Positions 51,806 to 59,281 of a DNA stretch of 64,000 nt are shown piece by piece. Both the position numbers and the translations under genes were made by a program. Origin of the DNA: Haloferax marinisediminis (GTDB lineage Archaea > Halobacteriota > Halobacteria > Halobacteriales > Haloferacaceae). The DNA lies in contig NZ_WKJP01000001.1 of assembly GCF_009674585.1 (NCBI RefSeq), forward strand, positions 930,001 through 994,000. The letters run 5' to 3'. Numbering within the stretch: the stretch's first letter is position 1; the number at the start of each line of letters is the position of its first letter. Below the pieces are notes generated by a model, which saw only the letters and a list, made by a program, of their open reading frames with translations, did no database searches and had not been told where the DNA came from.

Positions 51806-52840
51806 CTAGTCGTCGTTCGAGGTGATGGGGTCAGCCTGGTCTTCGCTGAACCCAGCGGACTCCTCGATGCGACGGCGGGCCTCGGGGTCGAACTGCGTCT
51901 CGATATCTTGGAAGCGCGAGACGAACGAGAGCTCGTGGTGGCTCTCGGTCGGGTGGCCGAGGTAGCGCTGTTCGAGGTCGAACTGTCCCTCTTCGTCCTG
52001 TTCGGCGAGTTTCTTGAAGTCCTCGTAGACGGCGTGTGCGCCCGAGTGGAGGCCGAACAGCGTGATGAAGATGTACTTGTAGCCGAGGTCACCCAGCTCC
52101 TGGAACGTGAGTGGGTCTTCTTCTTGGGACCACGCGAACGACGACGAGTAGTTGAAGGCGAGCTTCAGGTCGGGATGGGTCTCGTGAATCGTCTCGGCGT
52201 AGTTGACAGCGTCCTCTCGGCTCGGGTTGGGCATCTCCGGCCAGACGAGGTCGACACCTGCGTCGGCGTAGATGCGGCCGCGTTCGAGGTGTTCGTCCCA
52301 GTCGCCGTTGGACGAGCCGTAGGCGTCGGTACGGGCGATGATGACCGTATCCTCCGACTGCTTTGCGTCGACGGCAGCCTCGAAGCGTGACCGGGCTTTC
52401 TCGCGGGAGACGATTTGCTTGCCGGCGATGTGGCCACACCGCTTCGGCGAGGTCTGGTCTTCGATGTGAACCGCGGCGACACCGGCCTTCTCGTACTCGC
52501 GGACGGCACGGCGCACGTTGTGGATACCACCGTATCCCGTGTCACAGTCGGCGATGATTGGGAGGTTCGTCGCCTCGACCATTCGCTTGGCGTTTTCGAC
52601 CATTTCGGTCATCGTCACCATCTCGAGATCCGGGAAGCCGAACTGGCCGAGAACCGTCGAGTAGCCGGACATGTACGCGGCGTCGTGGCCGGTCATCTCG
52701 GCGAGACGGGCGTCCAGTGCGTGGTACATGCCGGGGGCGAACACGAAGTCTTGCGTGTTCAGCATCTCCCGGAGTTCGCGGGCTTTCGGGTTGTCGATAT
52801 CGCGGGTAAAGACGTCGCTGTCGAGTTCGGTCGGGTTCAT
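51806..52840 (-). CDS. aceA: Isocitrate lyase
   Basis: A 344-residue isocitrate lyase that splits isocitrate to glyoxylate and succinate. Signatures: [20 protein letters not shown], the catalytic-cysteine motif [11 protein letters not shown] (Cys near residue 132) and NYSSSFAW. Short haloarchaeal form. Its ATG overlaps the stop of a small upstream ORF by 4 nt; malate synthase follows, giving the complete glyoxylate bypass. Confidence 0.96.
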   Translation of the reverse strand: MNPTELDSDVFTRDIDNPKARELREMLNTQDFVFAPGMYHALDARLAEMTGHDAAYMSGYSTVLGQFGFPDLEMVTMTEMVENAKRMVEATNLPIIADCDTGYGGIHNVRRAVREYEKAGVAAVHIEDQTSPKRCGHIAGKQIVSREKARSRFEAAVDAKQSEDTVIIARTDAYGSSNGDWDEHLERGRIYADAGVDLVWPEMPNPSREDAVNYAETIHETHPDLKLAFNYSSSFAWSQEEDPLTFQELGDLGYKYIFITLFGLHSGAHAVYEDFKKLAEQDEEGQFDLEQRYLGHPTESHHELSFVSRFQDIETQFDPEARRRIEESAGFSEDQADPITSNDD

Positions 52841-53085
52841 TGGGTGTCGGTAGGAGTCGTGGTCTGCATCGTTCGCTCGATGCGGTTCAGTTGGCTGCGG
52901 AGCGCGGCGAGTTCACGCCGGATGTTCGTCATGTCGTCTTCCTCGCCGGGCTGCTGGATGAAGGGGACGAGCGGCGCGTCCATGTTCTCCTCGTTGTTTG
53001 GGTAGCGCCGCGTTGGCCGGGGAGGGCGAGTAGTCGTCGAGCGGGTCGTCGTGGTAGTGCGAGTCGTGTTGGTTCGGTTTGTCAT
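52837..53085 (-). CDS. Small Thr-rich protein translationally coupled to aceA
   Basis: An 82-residue ORF. Residues 1-27 are mostly Thr and Arg (low complexity), 28-50 contain [20 protein letters not shown], and 52-73 form an amphipathic helix ([20 protein letters not shown]) likely to coil. A later start at Met35 is possible. The stop overlaps the aceA ATG (ATGA, 52837-52840), strongly suggesting real translation and coupling. It would be the first gene of the ace operon. The function is unknown; a regulator or scaffold of the glyoxylate enzymes is speculation. Confidence 0.6.
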   Translation of the reverse strand: MTNRTNTTRTTTTTRSTTTRPPRPTRRYPNNEENMDAPLVPFIQQPGEEDDMTNIRRELAALRSQLNRIERTMQTTTPTDTQ

Positions 53086-53402
53086 TGGTTACGTTGGGGG
53101 TGTGGGTGGTCGATAGCGGTCGAAGCGGGCGATGGTCGATTTGTGATGTACTGCGACGGATACTGCGGATACTGCCATTGTGCGTTACCTCACTCGGTTC
53201 GACTCGAGAGCGATATTAAAAGTTAATCATTTATAATGATAATATTCGTTAATGACTTATTTCGGTACACACAGATACTAGGTCCTTATTTGCCATGCCA
53301 AACCATACCAAACACACAGCAGGTCAGCCGTGTCACGTGGTTTCACGGCCTTCCGCGTACGGCACGCTTAATCGCGTCCACGCCCGACGACGCACCAAGT
53401 GA
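53086..53402. promoter_or_regulatory. Divergent promoter region of the ace operon and ABC exporter
   Basis: It contains an AT-rich island (53210-53265) with the minus-strand TATA-like TTTTAATAT (53213-53221) and, 4 nt upstream of it, the palindrome ATCATT-TAT-AATGAT (53226-53240). GTTAAT occurs at 53222 and again near 53249. GGATACTGC is repeated in tandem at 53158-53175. On the plus strand a tiny Cys-rich ORF (53146-53226) is open. The palindrome is well placed to bind a regulator of the ace operon. Confidence 0.6.
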
Positions 53403-54356
53403 ATGGCATCTGCGATTGAGATACGAGACTTGACGAAGTCGTACGGTGACGTGAAGGCACTCGACGGTGTCGACCTCGACGTACCGGAAGGCTCGTTTTT
53501 CGGACTATTGGGCCCCAACGGTGCTGGAAAAACGACGTTTATCAACATCCTCGTCGGCCTCGTCCGCAAATCCGGCGGGACGGCGAACGTCTTCGGCTAC
53601 GACGTCGAAGACGACTACCGCGAGGCCCGCGACCTGATTGGGTTGGCCCCGCAGGAGTTCAACGTCGACAAATTCTTTCCTATCATCGAAATTTTACAGA
53701 CGAAAGCCGGCTATCACGGCGTTCCACGGGACGAAGCGCGAGAACGTGCCGAAGAGGTGCTCAAGCGCGTCGGCATCTACGACAAACGCGACACTCGCTT
53801 CGATTGGCTCTCAGGCGGGATGAAGCGCCGATTCATGCTCGCACGGGCGCTCATCACCGACCCCGACCTCCTCATCCTCGACGAACCGACCGCCGGTGTC
53901 GACGTGCAACTCCGTCACGAACTGTGGGAGACCATCATCGACCTCAACGACAAGGGAACGACGATTCTCCTCACTACCCACTACATCGAGGAAGCAGAAC
54001 GTCTCTGTGACGAGGTGGCGATTCTCGACTCCGGTCGCATCATCGAAGTCGCCAGTCCCGAGGAACTGATGGACCGCGGCACCGACGACATCGTCGTCCA
54101 ACTGCGCGACGCGCCGGCTGCTGTCCCCGACTTCGCGGCGACAGACGACCGAGTCGAATCCGTCGAACTCGACGGCACTCGTCTCGTCATCACTGCCCAA
54201 CAGGGCGGCCTCGTCGCCCCCGACGTGGTGCAAGCCCTCGACGAGGCGGGTCACGAACTCGTCGACCTCGAAATCTCGCGCACGTCGCTCGAAGAGGTGT
54301 TCGTCGAGATGACCAGACAGGGCGAAGGCCGTGCGACGATGGAGGTCGACCAATGA
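53403..54356 (+). CDS. ABC transporter ATP-binding protein (DrrA-like)
   Basis: A 317-residue ATPase with Walker A GPNGAGKTT, Q-loop LAPQEFN, signature LSGGMKRRFMLARAL, Walker B LLILDEPTAGVD and the switch His in TTHYIEEAERLCDEV. The C-terminal about 85 residues are the extra domain of DrrA-type exporters. It overlaps the permease gene by 4 nt. Such pairs export drugs, lipids or polysaccharides; the substrate is unknown. Confidence 0.93.
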   Translation: MASAIEIRDLTKSYGDVKALDGVDLDVPEGSFFGLLGPNGAGKTTFINILVGLVRKSGGTANVFGYDVEDDYREARDLIGLAPQEFNVDKFFPIIEILQTKAGYHGVPRDEARERAEEVLKRVGIYDKRDTRFDWLSGGMKRRFMLARALITDPDLLILDEPTAGVDVQLRHELWETIIDLNDKGTTILLTTHYIEEAERLCDEVAILDSGRIIEVASPEELMDRGTDDIVVQLRDAPAAVPDFAATDDRVESVELDGTRLVITAQQGGLVAPDVVQALDEAGHELVDLEISRTSLEEVFVEMTRQGEGRATMEVDQ

Positions 54357-55120
54357 ACTACAATCTGACGGGGTTTTACGCCCTGCTGCGGCGTGAAGTC
54401 CTCCGCTTCGTCCGTCGTCCTCGGAACACGTTCGCACCGCCGTTCATCACGAACGTGCTGTACTTCTCGGTGTTCGGTGTCATCCTCGGCGAGCGTATCG
54501 ACCAGATTGCGGGCGTCCCCTACATCCTCTTCATCCTCCCGGGACTCATCGTTCTCGGCGCCGTCTCGAACGCCTTCGAGAACGCTTCCTTTACTATCTT
54601 CCACGGGCGCTGGAACCGCTACATCGAAGAGGCGCTCACGTCGCCGCTGTCGTACTCGTCGATGGTCGGCGCGTACATCTTCGCCAGCGCGACGCGTGGG
54701 CTCGTCGTCGGTGTCCTCATCGCTCTCATCGGGTTGTTCTTTACTGCCGTCGGCGTCGCCAGACCGTTCTACCTCGTCGCGTTCATGCTCGTCATCACGC
54801 TGTTGTTCGCTGCCATCGGCGTGGTCGGCGGCCTCTGGGCAGAAGACTGGGACGACCTGACGATGATGAACCAGTTCATCCTCCGACCGCTCGTCTTCTT
54901 CGGCGGTGTCTTCTACTCACTGAACGAGATTCCCGAACTGTTCCGGCAGGCCTCGCTCCTCAACCCGATGATATACATGGTCAACGGCGTCCGCTACGGG
55001 TTCCTCGGCGTCACGGAAGTCGACCCGAACCTCTCGCTCGGTATCCTCTCGGCGCTCACGCTCGTCATCGTCGGCGTCGACGTCGCACTCTTCCGGCGTG
55101 GGTACGGTCTGACCCACTGA
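54353..55120 (+). CDS. ABC-2 type permease
   Basis: A 255-residue six-helix permease of the ABC-2 family (YALLRREVLRFVRRPRNTF, PGLIVLGAVSNAFENASF, GGVFYSLNEIPELFRQASLL, NPMIYMVNGVRYGFLG). Together with the overlapping ATPase gene it forms a complete exporter. Three tandem 8-nt repeats that place stop codons in all frames follow the gene. Confidence 0.93.
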   Translation: MNYNLTGFYALLRREVLRFVRRPRNTFAPPFITNVLYFSVFGVILGERIDQIAGVPYILFILPGLIVLGAVSNAFENASFTIFHGRWNRYIEEALTSPLSYSSMVGAYIFASATRGLVVGVLIALIGLFFTAVGVARPFYLVAFMLVITLLFAAIGVVGGLWAEDWDDLTMMNQFILRPLVFFGGVFYSLNEIPELFRQASLLNPMIYMVNGVRYGFLGVTEVDPNLSLGILSALTLVIVGVDVALFRRGYGLTH

Positions 55121-55122
55121 CA

Positions 55123-55146
55123 GACTGACCGACTGACCGACTGACC
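55123..55146. repeat. Three tandem copies of GACTGACC
   Basis: Units start at 55123, 55131 and 55139. Because the unit is 8 nt, its TGA appears in all three plus-strand frames directly after the permease stop. Confidence 0.9.
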
Positions 55147-55227
55147 GGCTGATTTCGGCGCGTTTCGGCCCTCTCTGTCTTCATCTATTCTGTTGGCTCT
55201 GTTGGACCGCTCGGTGCCTGATACGAG

Positions 55228-55260
55228 CGGCGTGCAAGATACAGAGGGTGTAGACAGCAC
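55228..55260 (+). repeat. Left copy of 33-nt flanking element
   Basis: Begins CGGCGTGCAA and shares ACAGAGG, TAG and CAGCA blocks with 58481-58513 (27/33 identical). Possibly an insertion-sequence end or shared leader sequence. Confidence 0.6.
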
Positions 55261-55446
55261 CCCAACTGAGTTCGTTTCAGTGATGAGAGACCGGGATGTA
55301 CGGGGACAGCCCCTCGACGATGACCTAGGTCTACCGTTCGACGATTCGGACCGTCACTCGCCGGAACGTGGTTGACTCCGGTGTTCGGAGACACCTGCAA
55401 ACCCCGCGAAGGATTGAAACGGCCCGGGAGGAATGGTTGAGACATC

Positions 55447-56154
55447 ATGACACACATCGGCGAGTTGAGGATTCTCGTCCCGGTCGATGTCTCGGGGATG
55501 GAGTCGCCACCCCTCGACGTCCTCGACCATCTCGGCGCTGTCGAGGTGGTTTTACTTGGGTACTTCCCAGTGCCAGACCAGGCCGAACCGGCACTGCTCA
55601 GGGACCAGTACGGTCCCAAGGCCACCGACCGCCTGGACGCAGTCGCCGACGAGCACGGTGACCCCGACGAGGTGCTCGTCTTCACGCACGACCGCGAGGC
55701 CACCATCGACCGCATCGCAGACGAGTACGACTGCGACGCGGTGCTGACGGCTGGTCGTTCGACGGTCGTCGACCGCGTCCTCGTCCCTCTCCGCGGAGAC
55801 GTGAACCTCGACCGGATTCTCGCGGTCGTCGCCGACCTGCTGCTCGCGGGCAACGAGACCGCCACCCTGTTCCACTCGGTCGCAGAGGACGCCGACCCAA
55901 CCCAGGGAGAATTACTCCTCATGGGTGCCGTCGACCGCCTCGTCGAGTACGGGGTCGACCGCGACAGGGTCGACTGGCGGCTTTCGGAGGGCGGTGACCC
56001 ACAGACTGACATCGTCGAACTTGGAGCGGAGTACGACCTCGTCGTCCTTGGCGAGACCGAGCCATCGCTCCGCGAGCGCATCATCGGGGACGTCCTCTCA
56101 GCAATCGTCGACGCACTCGAGGTCCCGGCGCTCATCGTGAGGGATGTCGAGTGA
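55447..56154 (+). CDS. Universal-stress-protein-like protein
   Basis: A 235-residue protein with two UspA-like halves (LRILVPVDVSGMESPPLDV; VDRVLVPLRGDVNLDRILAV) ending with the typical PALIVRD. The nucleotide-binding GxxG-x9-G(S/T) pattern is weak, so ATP binding is uncertain. It overlaps the following amino-acid permease gene, which carries its own USP domains, by 11 nt, suggesting control of the transporter. Confidence 0.82.
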   Translation: MTHIGELRILVPVDVSGMESPPLDVLDHLGAVEVVLLGYFPVPDQAEPALLRDQYGPKATDRLDAVADEHGDPDEVLVFTHDREATIDRIADEYDCDAVLTAGRSTVVDRVLVPLRGDVNLDRILAVVADLLLAGNETATLFHSVAEDADPTQGELLLMGAVDRLVEYGVDRDRVDWRLSEGGDPQTDIVELGAEYDLVVLGETEPSLRERIIGDVLSAIVDALEVPALIVRDVE

Positions 56155-58369
56155 ACCGACACGCCACGAGACGGAGAAGGGACAGATGAGCGCCGAAGGG
56201 AGCGAACTCGAGCGGACGCTCGGATTCGTCGAGGCGATGACGCTCGGTGGGGGGACGATGATCGGTGCGGGAATATTCATCCTTCCGGGCATCGCTGCTG
56301 AAACCGCTGGCCCCGCGAGTTCGGTCTCCTACGCTATCGCTGGCTTCGTCGCGCTACTCGCGGCGCTTTCACTTTCCGAGCTGGCGACTGGAATGCCCAT
56401 CGCAGGCGGGAGCTATCACTACGTCAACCGAGCGCTCGGCGGACTCTTCGGAGCCATCGTCGGGTGGGGGATGTGGACGGGGCTGATGTTCGCGAGCGCG
56501 TTCTACATGATCGGCTTTGGCCAGTACCTCGTCGAACCGATTCCGTTCCTCGACGGACGGGTCTTCATCGTCGGCCTCGGGCTCGTCGGGCTCGTCCTCC
56601 TTCTCGGGGTCAACTACTACGGAACCGAGGAATCGAGCGCCTTCCAGAACGTCACCATCGGGGTCGAAACGGCCATCATCCTCGTCTTCGTCGCGGTCGG
56701 CGTGTTCTTCATCGACCCCGGGAACCTGGAGCCCTTCGCCCCGTTCGGTCCAGGTGGTGTCGTCGCCACGACCGGTATCGTCTTCATCTCGTTCCTCGGC
56801 TTCGAAATCATCGCCACCGTCGCGGGTGAGATCAAGAATCCCGGTCGAATCATCCCGCTGTCGATGATTCTCTCGGTGGTGCTGGTGACCATCCTCTACG
56901 TCCTCGTCATGCTCGTCAGCACTGGCGTGATTCCCTTCGAGTCGCTCGGAGACTCGCCTATCCCGGTTTCGGACGTGGCCGTCACCTACCTCGGTCCGGC
57001 GGGTGTCGTCGCAATCGTCTTCGCCGCCATCATCGCGGCGATATCGAGTTCGAACTCTTCGATACTCGCAGCCTCACGGGTCATCTACGCCATGGGCAGA
57101 GACGGGGTCGTGACCGACTGGTTCAACGTGAGCCACCCTCGGTTCTACACGCCCCATCGAGCCATCGCGGCCACTGGCGGCCTGACGGCGGTGTTGATTC
57201 TCGTCGGCCTCGAAGTGGAGACGATCATCGCGCTGCTCGCAGAGGCAGCGAGTTTCAGCTTCCTCGTCGCGTACTCGCTCGTCCACGTCTCGCTCGTCGT
57301 CTTCCGGCGAGCCGACCCGGACGGCTACGACCCCTCCTTTGCGCTCCCGCGACCCCTCTACCCGGCCGTCCCGATACTGGGGGTGGTGCTGTCGCTCCTC
57401 GTCGTCTCGCAGATGGCGACTGTCGTCGTCGTCATCGGGTCGGGCATCGTCGCCTTCGGGGTCGTCTGGTACGCGACTTACACACGGGGGCGCGTTGTGA
57501 GCGAAGGGCTCCTCAGCGAAGCGATTCGGGGGAGGCCAGCCGAACCGTTCCGCGTGGTCGTGCCGGTGTCGAACCCGGCGACACAGCGTGGGCTCCTCCG
57601 TCTGGCAGCGGCCAGCGCGCATGCCAACGAAGACCGGGGGACGCCCGAACTCGTCGCGGTCAACGTCACGCCGGTCGCACACCCCTCACCGCTTCAGAAC
57701 GTCGAGGCCGACCGCTTCGAGCATCAGCGCGACCTTCTCAACAACGCTCACGACATCGCAGCCGAGATGGACGTCACCCTCCGGACCAGGACAGTTGTCG
57801 CCGCTGACGTTGGAGAGGCGATACTCGACGTGCTCGAAGAGGAGGCCGCCGACGAGGTCATCCTCGGCTGGGACGGGACGCTCGGCCGTGACGGCCATGT
57901 CTTCGGTGCAACGGTCGACCCGGTGGTTCGGAGCGCTCGCTGTGATGTCTCACTCGTCAACCTCAGAAACGAGACCGTCGGAACGCCGGTGGCGCTCGTC
58001 GCCCCTGGACACAACGCGCCGGTCGTTGCACACCAAGCAGCCGAATTTGCGACCGTCGACGGGACCGTCCCGACCCTGCTGAACGTTCAGTCTCCCCGAG
58101 GGAGGAACGACTCGAACGCCAAGGAACGGGGGCGGTCCGTCGTCGTCGACGCCGCCGAGGCAGCGGGACTCGCCCCTGACGAGTACGACATCGAGGTCGT
58201 CGTCGCCGACGATATCGGTCGGGCCATCGTCGAAGCGACCAGTCAGTACGACACCGTCTGCGTGGGTCTCTCGGGGCGGACCGAGGGGTCCCGAATACCC
58301 TTCGGAACAGTCACCGAACGAGTCGTGCACGACGTCCCGAGTAACGTCGCCCTGATACGCGGCTCGTGA
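56144..58369 (+). CDS. APC-family amino-acid permease with C-terminal USP domains
   Basis: A 741-residue protein. Residues about 20-450 form a twelve-helix APC transporter (MTLGGGTMIGAGIFILPGIA is the substrate/sodium-site region of helix 1); residues about 465-741 are two tandem USP-like domains (RVVVPVSNPATQRGLLRLAA; VALVAPGHNAPVVAHQAAEF). Fusions of this kind are known in haloarchaea, and the USP part is thought to regulate the transporter by nucleotide binding. It overlaps the separate USP gene by 11 nt. Confidence 0.92.
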   Translation: MSSEPTRHETEKGQMSAEGSELERTLGFVEAMTLGGGTMIGAGIFILPGIAAETAGPASSVSYAIAGFVALLAALSLSELATGMPIAGGSYHYVNRALGGLFGAIVGWGMWTGLMFASAFYMIGFGQYLVEPIPFLDGRVFIVGLGLVGLVLLLGVNYYGTEESSAFQNVTIGVETAIILVFVAVGVFFIDPGNLEPFAPFGPGGVVATTGIVFISFLGFEIIATVAGEIKNPGRIIPLSMILSVVLVTILYVLVMLVSTGVIPFESLGDSPIPVSDVAVTYLGPAGVVAIVFAAIIAAISSSNSSILAASRVIYAMGRDGVVTDWFNVSHPRFYTPHRAIAATGGLTAVLILVGLEVETIIALLAEAASFSFLVAYSLVHVSLVVFRRADPDGYDPSFALPRPLYPAVPILGVVLSLLVVSQMATVVVVIGSGIVAFGVVWYATYTRGRVVSEGLLSEAIRGRPAEPFRVVVPVSNPATQRGLLRLAAASAHANEDRGTPELVAVNVTPVAHPSPLQNVEADRFEHQRDLLNNAHDIAAEMDVTLRTRTVVAADVGEAILDVLEEEAADEVILGWDGTLGRDGHVFGATVDPVVRSARCDVSLVNLRNETVGTPVALVAPGHNAPVVAHQAAEFATVDGTVPTLLNVQSPRGRNDSNAKERGRSVVVDAAEAAGLAPDEYDIEVVVADDIGRAIVEATSQYDTVCVGLSGRTEGSRIPFGTVTERVVHDVPSNVALIRGS

Positions 58370-58480
58370 GCGGCCCCGACGGTCCTCTACCCGCTCTCAC
58401 CGGTCGCTCGTTGAAGAAGGGTGTGGCCGCGCTCCCAATCGGGTGAAGACTCTGCCGAACGTCTCAATAGATGACAAGGT

Positions 58481-58513
58481 CGGCGTGCAATAGACAGAGG
58501 ATTTAGTCAGCAT
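58481..58513 (+). repeat. Right copy of 33-nt flanking element
   Basis: Same orientation and 27/33 identical to 55228-55260, 3.25 kb apart, on the other side of the USP/permease pair. Confidence 0.6.
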
Positions 58514-58930
58514 GGCCTCGAAGAACTGGTTATCAATTGGGGTCAATTGAGTTGCCACCCCAGATTTCTCACGGTTCCATCTCCTACAGGGTACGGTGAA
58601 CTCGAAAGTCCGACTGTCCTAATACAACTGTCCACCATTTGGGTACTTGTCTAAAAGGTGTGGAAATTCCCCACCACCATGGAGAATTTCCTACCTCACG
58701 TCCAAAACCGAGCGGGCATCTCGGTTAGACAAGACGCCGGTGTTTATTGTCAGAGGCACCCCGGCGTCTACAAACCAACGACGTACTGGGGTATAAGCAG
58801 GTGTGTTCACTACGGGCGTGACAACAGGACGTGTTTGCCCCTCACCGAAATAGGTCCTGAGAGTATCGGGATTCGCTTCTTCGCGTGAGCGAGGACCCTC
58901 TGAGGATGTTCACTCACACCGAGAGCGAGA

Positions 58931-58936
58931 TTTATA
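58931..58936 (+). promoter_or_regulatory. TATA box of the small gene at 58959
   Basis: TTTATA centred 25-26 nt before the GTG at 58959, the leaderless spacing. Confidence 0.55.
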
Positions 58937-58958
58937 CCCAATATTCCACATTCGGGAC

Positions 58959-59135
58959 GTGGACGTTATTGTTGAAACCGTCCACGGTCGCCAGCGTGAA
59001 ATCGAAGACGCGGTGTCTGTCGAAGAATCAGGCATCCGTGATGATGTGACCGAAGAACAGGTAATTCGAGTTACTCTTGAAGACGGGTTAATTCGCGATT
59101 TTGAGCAAGGGGGAATTGTAAGTGCAAAGCTCTGA
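58959..59135 (+). CDS. 58-residue leaderless acidic protein
   Basis: An ORF below usual length cut-offs, starting at GTG 58959 (VDVIVETVHGRQREIEDAV) and ending IVSAKL. It is a compact, charge-balanced sequence with alternating hydrophobic residues typical of a small beta-alpha domain (EEQVIRVTLEDGLIRDF), unlike shadow ORFs. The frame is open upstream to 58854 without a start codon. The TATA box fits exactly. The family is not recognised. Confidence 0.55.
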   Translation: MDVIVETVHGRQREIEDAVSVEESGIRDDVTEEQVIRVTLEDGLIRDFEQGGIVSAKL

Positions 59136-59281
59136 GTACGCGCCCTGCATTTAGCACGACCCCAATAAACTATCAGTGTACTAAGAATCCAACAGCGCTG
59201 TTTTCTCTGTATCCTCCTGTCGCCACCGTCACCAGTTCCGAGAGGCGAAAGGCTATGCGATGTGTTTGCGAAGCACACTCC

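Larger units (their letters stand above)
55121..55446. other. Intergenic region with a 33-nt element related to one at 58481
   Basis: No convincing gene lies here; a 60-codon frame at 55193-55375 has no recognisable domain. The element at 55228-55260 (starts CGGCGTGCAA, ends with TAGACAGCAC) matches 27 of 33 positions of the one at 58481-58513 in the same orientation. The pair brackets the two genes at 55447-58369. Confidence 0.5.
58370..58958. other. 589-nt region without a clear gene
   Basis: It contains the right copy of the 33-nt element (58481-58513), a hairpin GGAAATTC / GAATTTCC around 58661-58691 and a 76-codon plus-strand frame (58658-58888) whose Cys/His-rich sequence resembles no family I know and whose start overlaps the hairpin. 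Base composition is lower in GC than neighbouring genes. It reads like the remnant of an old insertion. Confidence 0.45.

Noticed and set aside
53086-53402. CRISPR-like repetition near the ace promoter
   Set aside because: Only a two-copy 9-nt tandem repeat is present, with no spacers or cas genes.
55193-55375. 60-codon frame after the ABC permease
   Set aside because: Overlaps the 33-nt element, lacks a promoter at the right spacing and has no similarity to known proteins.
58658-58888. 76-codon frame between the permease and the small gene
   Set aside because: Its start lies inside a hairpin, composition is atypical and no domain is recognisable; described only as part of the unexplained region.
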